Part shown: one piece after another, positions 55,301-64,000 of the stretch
Position numbering within the stretch: position 1 is the first letter of the stretch
Layout of the letters: each line of letters opens with the position of its first letter
Assembly (NCBI GenBank): GCA_023374025.1
Contig: SIJG01000015.1
Location: 2,252,680-2,316,679, forward strand
Direction of reading: 5' to 3'
Source: Heterodera schachtii
Lineage: Eukaryota > Nematoda > Chromadorea > Rhabditida > Heteroderidae
Length of the DNA: 64,000 nt
Position numbers and translations under genes: made by a program
Notes under the pieces: generated by a model
What the model saw: the letters and a program-made list of their open reading frames with translations, nothing else
What the model was told of the DNA's origin: nothing
Databases searched by the model: none

Positions 55301-57454
55301 CACATTGGCATTGCTTATTACCCAACAAATCATTTTTTGGCAATTAATTTGCCAATTTAACCATCTTTCCCTTTTTAGACTTTTTGTCTGTTCATTTCGG
55401 TGGCTGTGCTTTATGCTTATTTGTACCAATTGTTTTTTTACACTGCTGTGATGGTTATTGGGGCCCAACGAGAAGCGGATGAGCGAAATGCTTATTTGCC
55501 ATGCATAAAAGCGCGTGCCGAAAAGGTCGCCAAAAGTGGCAATATTGAAAAAAAAAAGATTAGCTTTAAATGTTTAGCACACAATTAGCAAAGGCAAAGC
55601 GAATGAAAACGTAGGAAAATTGAGAACAAATTTGTGGCGGTTGGGCTCGGATTTGGTCGACCGATACGTGGATTTTGTGATGAGTTGGACTGCTCGCATT
55701 CTGTTGGCCATTTCTCTGATCATTTATTGGGCATTTTCCGCTTATGGCGGTAATTAGTTTAAAAATATTCCGACAATTAAATGATCAAATGATTCTTTCT
55801 TTTGTATTTAGTCGCCCAAATTAAAGTTGGACTAACGTCGGAAAAACTGTTCCTGGATGACTCGCCACTGCTCGAATTGGTCCGTTTGCAGAACAATGTC
55901 ATTTTCAAGGAGGGTGGACAGGTCGGTGCTCTAAATTTGCCAATTATAAACGAATGCCATCGACAGATGGCCGTTTTTGTGAACAGTCCGGGAGACTTGC
56001 GCAAACCGTCGGCCATTCCGAAAATTATGCGCATTTTGGAGCGATTTGAGCAGAGCAACGGCAGCGTGGGCCCGTCGAGCACGCAAATGTGGCTGAACAC
56101 GTACTTGCCATTCATCGGATTGCAAGTGAGCCAAGGAATGTGTTCATTCGGTCATTTGCCATTATTTTTCAGAACCGCGGCTCGATTGACTTCCGCTACA
56201 AATACCTTTACGACTTCTTTTCCATTCCCGAATATCACCGGTGGAGTCATTTTGTCAGCTTAGGCCCCAAAGAGTAAAAGGGAAGTGCCGACTTTTCAAT
56301 GACTAATTCCGAGTCCCCCGAAGGGATTGCTTAAACGAACGTCCTTCCTGCATCAACAAATTCTTCTTCTCGACCGGCTTCCAAAATGCCGTTGCTTGGA
56401 GCGATCGTTTGGTGTTGCTGCAACGGTGGCGCAAATTGGCCGCTGACTATTCCCAGTTGAACCTTACCGTATACGAGGACTTCAGGTACAGTACCAATGG
56501 TCGTTTCGCATGTTCTGTCTCTTTTTACAGTATGTACGCTGATCAATTGCTCAGTATTCCGTCGGTGACAATACAAACCGGCGAGTCGGCCTTTCAAATT
56601 ATTATTGTAACGAATGTCTTTTTGTTTATCCATCTTTTTGCAGTTGCGTTCGCCCTTCTCTGCATGACTTTCGTTTTGGTGATGTTCACTCCTTCCATCA
56701 GCACCATTTTGTCCGGCACCGCCTGCGTTTTGTCCATCAATTTGGGCGTGTTCGGACTGCTCTTTTATTGGAGCATCGACTTGGACCCCATTTCCATGAC
56801 CACAACGTATATTTATGAATATTCGCTGTTTCATCTCCCCCCCCCCCCATTTTTTAGTTTGATGGCCATTGGACTGTCCGTGGACTTCGTGGCTCACATT
56901 AGCTTCCATTATTACAAAGGTGAGATTGAGGACAGCCGAGAACGGCTTCGGCACGCGCTCAGTTCCATCGCTTGGCCCATGCTGCAGGCCGCACTTTCGA
57001 CGGTGCTTTCGCTGATGATTTTGGTACTGATCCATGCTTACATGGTTCAGGTAGGGAGGGGAGGGGAGGGCATCCCGATTTTCGTATTGCTTTAGCAATT
57101 TCATCGCTTATTCAGGTGTTCGTCAAAGTTGTGCTTCTTGTTGTGGTGTTAGGCTTGGTCCACGGATTGATTGTTCTCCCCGTTGTTTACGCGGCCATTC
57201 CCTTCCAAAAGTCGGGTGCCACCGCCAACGGCACTTCCGCCGAAGGTTCCTCCACTCAATCGACGACGGACAGCAGTCACTTGACAAAAACGAAGGCGGG
57301 AGATGTAAAAGAAACAACGGGCGGCACCAAAGGGAGGACGGCACGGAAAGTGTCGTTTAAAGACGCACTGCGAATAGGGCCAACGCAACAGAAAGTGCAG
57401 CCGATCAAAATAGCGGTGAACATTTTGCCAAATGCAAATGGTAATGGTAATTAA
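52305..57454 (+). CDS. Patched-related (PTR) sterol-sensing-domain protein, one frame break
   Basis: Eighteen exons give 938 residues once a single-base excess in exon 6 is allowed for. Exons: 52305-52432, 52502-52576, 52676-52801, 53917-53968, 54075-54283, 54328-54522, 54760-54815, 54864-54974, 55035-55268, 55379-55535, 55615-55749, 55812-55921, 55967-56125, 56173-56273, 56324-56485, 56531-56806, 56858-57050, 57116-57454. Signatures: [32 protein letters not shown], the sterol-sensing segment [14 protein letters not shown] (GVDD 337-340), [38 protein letters not shown] and a final helix [19 protein letters not shown]. It is a 12-helix RND-type membrane protein, paralogous to 29542-34787 with matching exon phases. 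Two introns have GC donors. The frame break near 54367-54372 may be a sequence error or an early lesion. Confidence 0.88.
52903..53856. mobile_element. hAT-type non-autonomous element (954 bp) in intron 3 of the PTR gene
   Basis: The ends are exact inverted repeats beginning TAGAGTAGCACGGGACCGGG, and the insert is flanked by the 8 bp duplication CAAGAAAC (52895-52902 and 53857-53864). Both features fit hAT. Subterminal regions are arrays of GGTCCCGG units (52910-53035 and 53720-53850). The middle holds one GC-rich palindromic module at 53393-53418. No transposase is encoded. It enlarges the GC-AG intron 52802-53916 to 1,115 bp. Confidence 0.9.
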
Positions 57455-58799
57455 TGATGCCGAATTTAGGTGGGATTTTCTCCCGAATTACAGCGAAAGG
57501 CAAAAACAAAGGACGAAAACGAATCGGAGAAAGAAGAAAAGGAAAAAGAATGGTTTAGAGACAGCAGCAGAACCAAAAACAGCAGTAATTGTCAGCAGCA
57601 GAGATGGAGGACGAGAATGACGGAAAATGATGGCACAAAAGGGGCAAAAAGGGGGGAAAGTGGAGGATGAGAAATGGCAATAGAAACTTCGGTTAAAATT
57701 TTTCGCATTAATTAATATTTTTCTGCGGGCTGGGGGGGGGGGGGGGAGAAGGCAGTGCCGATAAGCAAGCCGTGGAAAGCCTGATATTTTGGTTGAAAAT
57801 TTTTAAATTTATCCAAAAAATTCATTTGTGGATCATTTTTAAGGGTTTTATGGGCCTCCAATGATGCCGAAGGCGCCAGCAAAATTTTTTTTTTAAATTG
57901 TATTCGTCTTAAAAATCTCCTCTCTTTCTCTGCGCTCTCCTCACTTTCCGTGCACTTACACTTTGTCTCTTTTTTCTTTCCTTACAGTGTTTCGTTAGTT
58001 TTCTTTTTTCTTTTTGCTATTTTTGTGCCATTTTTCTTTTCCAACTTTTTTCTATTGGTGCATTTCCTTTTGTTATTTTATTTCATTTTGCCGAATAATT
58101 CACAATCTATGTGAGGGTCAGAAAGGTACGTACTATGTATAAAGAAAGAATACATAAAATGTCAAAGATTGAAACAAAATAAATGTTAATAATCACTGCC
58201 GGGGAATGTCATTCCATCGCCAAAACTCGGCAAATGGCGCCCGGTCGTACCGTATCCGTCCCTGGCTTACTGTATTTTTGTCGTTTGGCTTCTTCCTCCA
58301 CAGTCCTTTTCATCGATTGTTCGTGAGAGAGACGTGCAGCTTTCCGCTTGCTGCCAATGGCACAGGAAGCGGTGTCAATTGCCTTTGGGGGATTACGGCA
58401 ACGGCCCATTGATCGGCACGGGGCAGCGAAATCATTTCGCACAAATGCACTTGAGGACAGCTAAAGCACAAAAGCGTACGATCGGCACCAGCAGTTCATC
58501 CAATTTAGCTGATCAGCGAAACACACATCGATCAGCTGATCAGTGAAGCATACACAAACTGATCAGCAGTCGATCCGTGATTAGCGTGTGTCCTTTCTCC
58601 GCCCCCCTTCCCAATTTTAATTGACTTGCATTGATTCCGTCTTCGCAATGATTGGATTTGTACTCTCTTCGGCAGGCTTTATCCAATCCAATGACTCAAC
58701 AATGTCTTTTGCCTGTTAATTTATTAATTTTATTTTTAATCCCCCCCATTTTCCCTTTTCTCACTCGTTTTTGCTGCGACTCGGTCATTTTCCGTCTCA
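57455..58799. other. Intergenic region after the PTR gene
   Basis: The first ~200 bp are A/G-rich, then a G run at 57732 and a short GC-rich fragment. At 58209-58490 a minus-strand frame ending RVLAME follows a TTTAG acceptor and could be an exon of an unrecognised gene, but a second frame there is equally open. Several TGATCAGCTGATCA motifs occur at 58505-58570. Confidence 0.35.
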
Positions 58800-59337
58800 T
58801 TAAATCTTTCTCCGGCGTTGCGCTTTTCGCATCGCCCAAAAGTTTATAGGCGCCGGGTGCCGAACCTTTTCGAATTCGCGTGGGTCTAAAATAAAAATTC
58901 AAAAACAAAAATCGCGACAAAGCTCTGACGTGCGATTTGCAACGGCACTGGACACTTTTTTGATGGGATGCTGTTGCTGCTTGGGCTGTTGCTGCTGTGT
59001 GGTAATTCGACACTGATAGGGCGACGGACTTTTCGATCGGTTCGTTCTCGACGGACTTCCGCCTGTGCTGGGGAGGGGGGGGGGTTAAGTGTTGCTTCAT
59101 TACGGGTTAACTTTAATAATTCACTTGATAATTAGCTTAATTAGTCATTGCTTTACGGTATTCGATGATCTGTGGCACCGTCGCCGATGTCTTTTTGGCC
59201 GCTTCTTCGAATGTTTTGTCGAAGTCCGTGGCGATGTGTTCGCCTTCGTCCTCGCTTTTGTCCCTTTGCTTCTCCTCCTCCCTTTTGCCATTCTTTTTCC
59301 CTCCACCGCCTAACAATTTCTTCAAGGCATTCATCAA
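58800..59337 (-). CDS. Hypothetical small basic protein, three exons
   Basis: Exons 59337-59157, 59067-58930 and 58885-58800 join with GT-AG introns to 134 residues. The N-terminus MMNALKKLLGGGGKKNGKR is basic, followed by an acidic segment and EEAAKKTSATVPQIIEYP; the middle is Ser/Pro-rich (RRPISVELPHSSNS) and the end Arg/Lys-rich. No signal peptide or membrane segment is present. I do not recognise a family. Phase agreement across all three exons is the main support. The first intron contains a C run before its acceptor on the coding strand. Confidence 0.5.
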
Positions 59338-61317
59338 CGAAATTATATTTATTTTATTTTTTTGAAAATAAATTCATTTGATCTTTTTTATTACTTTCAT
59401 TTAAAATTAGCCATGAAAAATCAAATGAAAATGGAATTTATAATTGGAAGCGAATCATTGTGAGGACGAAATTTCGCGAAAAAGAAAGGCCAAAGTGAAT
59501 AAACATCAAAAAAATGTGCGGAAAAGCAGCAATTGGCGTGAAAATGCCCCGCTGATATGAATGAAATGCCTTTTGATTGATTGGCTTTGTCCTTCCGTCC
59601 ATTGATCCAAACTTAAATTATGAAATCCAATAGAAAACCACAATTATTTAAATTAATTGTTATTTGCGTAATGAAAGTGTCGAGAGTGGGGCTGCTTGGA
59701 CTAAATCCGTAATTACGGGCATATGAAAAAGCCTAATTTCCGTAATCCGTTACAATAACTTAAAAAATAAATATTGTAGTCAATTTTTTGGCGACAAAAG
59801 TGGACAAAAGGGAAGGGAAACAACGGAAGGGCCCAACCGAACAAAAAGCACAGATTTGGGACGAAAGCATTGAAATGGCGGGAGAATCACTCTCGAGCCC
59901 ATCTTTGATCAGATTAGACAAATCCCTTCATCACTTTCACTTTCCCCGCTTTTTATCCAATTTCTCCGACTTGGAAAAGTTTCCATATTTTGTCCCCTCA
60001 TTTGCATTTTGCTTTATCCCTCCCCTTTTTTCTCCCATTTTTTGCCGCTGCAATTCAAATGTCGTTTTATTTTCCATTTCACCGGCCAACATTTACCCCT
60101 CTCCCCCCCCCCCCCCCCCAATTTCCCTCCGCTGTAGTGAGAAGCATCGTTTTGAGAAATATATACTAAAATCCTCAATATTCGCGAAAATATGTAAAAA
60201 AATAATTTTTTATTAAGATTCTTTTGGACAAAAATTCTTAGGAAAGAAATGAAAATAAAATGTCATAAAATGACTAATTAGGCTTAGAATAACATTTTAG
60301 ACATTTTAAAATTAATCATTGGCATTCCTTTTTTTAAAAAGTCGATTTTTAGGGTTACCTTTTTAATAATTTTTTGGATTTTTCAAAAGGATTTCTATAA
60401 TTCTTAAAACTTCAAATGCAAAAATGAAAATGTTTTTTATTTTTGTTCCTTTAAAAAAGGACGAAAAATATTTTTCCTATTGTGTGCCTGTGTAAAACCT
60501 TGTCACATTAATAATGGCCAATAATACTAAGTAATTGGCAGGGCCAAAAACAATTAAATAAACAAAGGACTGATTTTTTAATCGGAAAAGCAGTATTTAT
60601 GAACAACAATGAGGTCATTTAATCCGGTAAAAACCCAACTCGTACTATTTTAGAGTATCTTTTTTCTCTGTTCTCTGATGACTTAACGCTGTCTCGCTTT
60701 TTTCTGTTTCTATATTTACCACATAATAGTACGAGTTGGGTTTCGTCCATTTAATCCAATCGCATGGAGTGAATGGTGGCGATGGAAACTCAAATAATTT
60801 CCATCGGATTCAATTCAATAATTTTCAAATTGCTCTTTTCTCCTCTCTTTCGTTTTCTCTCCATCCCCCTCTTCCTCCTCTCTCTCTCTTTCCCCTCTCT
60901 CTCTCTCCTCTCTTCCGTTTTCTCTCCATCTCCCTCTTCCTTCTCCTCTCTCTCTCTCTCTTTCCTCTCTTCCGTTTTCTCTCCATCTCCCTCTTCGTAC
61001 TCTCTTTATCTTCTCTCTCTCTTTCTCTCTCCCTCTCTCTCTCTCTTCCGTTTTCTCTCCCTTTCCCCTCTCTCTCTCCTCTCTTACGTTTTCTCTTCCT
61101 CTTCCTATTCCTTCTCTCTTTCTCTTCATATTCTCTGTTTGCTTTTCCTCCTCCGTTGTCTTGTCGCACTTCTTTTATTACTCCTTTTTAGCAGTGTCCC
61201 TTTTCTCCTCTCAGTTTTTCTTCCTTTTCTCCATTCTTTTCTTGTATTTTTGTTCCTCTTTCTTAATTATTTCTTTCTTCTCCCTTCTCTCTCCCGTTTT
61301 CTTTCTCTCTCTCTCTC
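59338..61317. other. Intergenic, A/T-rich then C/T-rich
   Basis: No supported gene. A C run of about 15 lies near 60100. A small inverted-repeat element sits at 60626-60747 (listed separately). From about 60840 to 61317 the plus strand is almost pure pyrimidine (CTCT, TTCCTC, CCGTTTTCTCTCC units); all long frames there are Ser/Leu/Phe or Glu/Arg-rich artefacts. Confidence 0.45.
60626..60747. mobile_element. Mini-MITE with AACCCAACTCGTACTATT termini
   Basis: AACCCAACTCGTACTATT at 60632-60649 is mirrored exactly at 60725-60742. The element is flanked by a 10 bp duplication CATTTAATCC (60616-60625 and 60748-60757). Between the repeats are only ~75 bp without coding sense. Confidence 0.75.
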
Positions 61318-61440
61318 TTATTTTTCCCCTTCTTTCTCCTCCTCTTTCGCTTTTTCCTCCTCCTCCTCTCCCTCTTCTTCTTCTTCCATCTCCTCTTCAT
61401 TCTCTTCTTCCTCCTCTTCTCCCTCACTTTTGTCACTTTT
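60840..61440 (+). repeat. Polypyrimidine (CT-rich) microsatellite
   Basis: About 600 bp on the plus strand are C/T with few interruptions, in units such as CTCTCTCTCT and GTTTTCTCTCC. The right end (61318-61440) overlaps the last exon of the potassium-channel gene, where the purine strand encodes a Glu-rich tail. Confidence 0.9.
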
Positions 61441-63690
61441 TGTTGATCCGTTAATCACTGAGTGCAACTTTAGTTTTGTCAGATTTTCCTCCTCCTCCGG
61501 CTTTAACTCCTTGTCAATGAATGGAATTAGCCTCATCAATTCGGGCTCCAATTGGAAACTGTCGCGTCGAACGTGCAAATTGAAAGGGAGCTAATGACGA
61601 ATACAATTAAATTGCTCATTTTTAATTGCCCGACCATTAGTGAGGACATTTGCTGCTCGTGCGATTGGTCCGTTCTGTTGGCCATTTGACTGGACATGGC
61701 ATCGATTAAAATATCCGGCTCTTGCGCTTTTGGTTCAGACTCTTTCCGTGGCTAAAGGCGCCAAAAATGCCAATGCCAATGAAATGAAGCCGTTTTTGGC
61801 ACTTTTCCTTCGATTGTTACCTTTTCAAAAATTTGGTCCAAATTGTCGAAAATCGGTGGCATTTCCATGCCGTTCCGTTGTGCTTCTTCTTGAAGTTGAT
61901 GCATCATAAATGCTTTTTTCTCTTTGCTCAGAAACGGCAACAAAAATTTGGCCAAACGATTGTTGCGCAGGGAATTCGGATCGCCTGTGAAGTTTGAAAA
62001 AGTCGAAATGCCATGGGAAAAATTAAAAAAAAAAGAGCCAAAATTAGCGATTTGCTAACCTTTTTCGAGCATTTGCATCAGAAGTCTTTTGTAAAAGTCT
62101 TCAATTGAATTTTGAATGACATTAATACACATCGAAACAAGTGAAAGACCGATCATCATAAAAGCGAAGAACAGCACCATATATCTGACAATATTATTAT
62201 TATTTCAATTTAAAATTGTATTTTATTTTATTTAAATTTTTTTTTTTTTTACTCTCTGTGCGACACTTTCACATCGCCAAGTCCGACGGTGAGCAGAGAA
62301 ATGCACACGAAATACAGCGATTCGCTATAGGTCCAATTCTTTATTTTTGAATTTTTTAAAAATTTATTGGATTTGCTTCTTATTTTCCCACTTCGACGTG
62401 TGCAAAAAGCGCGGCGCAAAAGAAAAGCCAGGAAACGGTGAAGAAAATGGCGACGAGGACGTGCATTCGCGGCGCATCGTCGCCCAAAATGCCCAATTGT
62501 TGCTGCGAATGTTCCCTTTTGGTGGAGCCAACTCAACGGAAAATGCCATTGAATTTGAACAACTATTTCATCAGTCCAATTGCCGTTTTGGCTTCGTTTT
62601 CCCTCAATTGACCTTCGGCCGTCAGAAAGGCGCCTTTCTCCGCGTCCATTGTCAAATTGTCCCCCCCGGCGCTCGACTCGGAAAACTTTTTGTCCTCGGA
62701 CATTGACTTCAAATCGTAGTCAAAGATGAGATCCTTTTGCGCAATTCTCTGATCCTTGAAGAAATGTGTTGTCTTCCGTTCGTATTCCTTTTGTGCCTAA
62801 ATTAAAATTTGCCAAAATATTTAATTTTCTTTTAATTGAGTGCCTGTCTCAGAGACGGAGACATTGGCGTAGGCGGAAGGTCCAGCGGAATTTTGGCACG
62901 GCGCCGAAAACACCGGCAAAATAAAAGGGGTTTAATGCACACATTCCACCGATTAGACACGACGGCCATTATTTCGTTGATGCATTTGTACAGAAATTTA
63001 CCCAATTCGTTCAAAGTGATCAATGTCAGCGGAATGCCTGAAAATGGGCAAAATTAAGCAAAAGGCATTTATTAATTAGGCAATTAATCGTTGATTAGTC
63101 TGACCGATCACCGAATAAATTATTGTGCCGATTCGGCCGATGGCCGTCTCGCAGGCGATGTCCCCGTATCCGATCGTGGTGAACAAAGTGCCAGAAAAGT
63201 ACCTGTCGAGACTCATTTGCAAATGCAGAATATTGACGGCACTTTTGCACTCACATCGCCGCCATAAAATTCCATTGGGGCTGCGCCTCGCCCGCGCCCG
63301 CCAATTCGTCCAACTGCGAGAACAAAGAGTCGACCAATTGGGACAGCCGCGTGCGCCTCTCTTTGCTCATCCAATTCACTCCGACCACCGATTCGATGTT
63401 CGAAATTCCCTCCGATCGAATCGACCAATAAATTTCTTTTCTAATTCGAGAAAGGTTCTTAGGTTAAAATCCGTCGTGTGTCACCTTTTGGCTATTTCGT
63501 TAAGCTCTGCGTTTTTTTCGGCCAGCCAAAAAAAGACGGCACCGACGAACATATAAATGCCGATGAACCCAATCGGTGCCAAGTGATTGATGTGCCAATC
63601 TCTGTACAGCTTTTTCGCCGCTTTGAGCATTTTTCTTAGCCTTTGTATAAAGCGATTCTCTTTGGGTGTGCCATTCTTTGGAGGTGCCAT
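61318..63690 (-). CDS. Two-pore-domain (TWiK-type) potassium channel
   Basis: Eleven exons give 588 residues in one phase: 63690-63485, 63440-63255, 63202-63105, 63037-62844, 62796-62584, 62502-62398, 62338-62253, 62184-62060, 61984-61821, 61751-61635, 61590-61318. Helix M1 is APIGFIGIYMFVGAVFFWLA; pore loop 1 carries TTIGYGD (residues 139-145); M2 has IIYSVIGIPLTLITLNELG; M3 is MHVLVAIFFTVSWLFFCAAL; pore loop 2 is TVGLGD (351-356); M4 is FFAFMMIGLSLVSMCINVIQ. Such channels set resting potential in nerve and muscle. The long M2-M3 loop and C-terminal region are Glu/Lys-rich; the last ~40 residues are a poly-Glu tail from the microsatellite. Introns 4 and 5 appear GC-AG. Confidence 0.92.
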
Positions 63691-64000
63691 TTCAAAAATT
63701 CACAAAAGAACAAGGCTAAAATATCCAAAAAAAAACAGAAAATATATTTGAAAAGCTTTGCACAGACTTTGTCGTTTTGCGGTTGATGGACTGTCCGATG
63801 AAAGAAATTCACTGAAAGAATGGGCGAAGAAAGGGCGGGGAGAAAAAGCAGCGAAATCGGCAGAGAGAGGAGAAAACTTTTTTATTTTTTGGTTAAATAA
63901 TCGGTGACAAAGTTGGAATTACTTGGCCAATTCCATTGTCATAGAGAAAAGCTCAAAAATAAATAAATGCGCGAAAGAATGCGGGGGAAGCAAAAGAAAA
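63691..64000. other. 5' flank of the potassium-channel gene
   Basis: A/G-rich sequence upstream of the ATG at 63690; no exon or named motif is seen before the window ends. Confidence 0.35.

Noticed and set aside
58209..58490. Minus-strand frame with RKAARLSHEQSMKRTVEEE
   Set aside because: It follows a good acceptor but a second frame is equally open and no upstream donor fits the 58800-59337 gene, which already has its own stop.
60736..61594. 273-codon Ser/Leu/Phe-rich plus frame
   Set aside because: Translation of the CT microsatellite; the opposite strand holds the real last exon of the potassium channel.
1..64000. tRNA, rRNA, CRISPR or bacterial gene transfer
   Set aside because: No cloverleaf with intact A and B boxes, no rRNA-like stretch, no spaced identical repeats with unique spacers, and every supported gene has nematode-type introns.

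Overview
The window reads as nuclear DNA of a tylenchid plant-parasitic nematode, most likely a cyst nematode (Heterodera/Globodera type). The evidence is short exons with mostly 40-60 bp introns, an F-box-like gene of the kind I know from cyst nematodes, nematode-expanded families (patched-related, TWiK potassium channel, transthyretin-like, ShKT, MATH/BTB) and a notable fraction of GC-AG introns. Species is not decidable from sequence alone. No tRNA, rRNA, CRISPR or bacterial-type operon was seen.

Layout. 1-3590: AT-rich non-coding DNA with element debris. 3591-14840: two minus-strand Ty3/gypsy LTR retrotransposons in tandem sharing one LTR; the first is full length but broken by two frameshifts and one stop, the second is 5'-truncated but open to the end. 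Both carry a C-terminal SGNH-hydrolase-like region. 14837-24303: a repeat-dense zone (retroelement remnants, a TTCGTCAGTG array, two ~0.95 kb foldbacks, an inverted pair of 200 bp repeats) containing one F-box-like gene (21659-23032, minus).

24312-34787 is gene-rich: a MATH/BTB gene, a RABL6-like GTPase gene 217 bp behind it on the same strand, and a 25-exon patched-related (SSD) gene on the minus strand. 34788-39281 is mostly low complexity plus a 616 bp hAT-type MITE. 39282-49319 holds a secreted ShKT/mucin-like gene, a third foldback, a small membrane protein, a transthyretin-like gene, an NDRG-family gene and a secreted Gly/Met-rich protein. 52305-57454 is a second patched-related gene with a 954 bp hAT-type MITE in an intron. 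58800-59337 is a small unrecognised gene, and 61318-63690 is a two-pore (TWiK) potassium channel.

The genes do not form one pathway. The two patched-related genes are diverged paralogues with matching exon phases and probably act in cuticle or lipid handling; the ShKT, transthyretin-like and Gly-rich proteins are secreted. The most unusual structural signal is a near-identical ~215 bp GC-rich hairpin at the centre of three separate foldbacks whose outer arms do not align with each other. A second is a short GC-rich palindromic module shared by several non-autonomous elements with different ends. Exon models were built by hand by joining frames at GT/GC-AG sites; lengths were checked for phase, but no transcript data were used.
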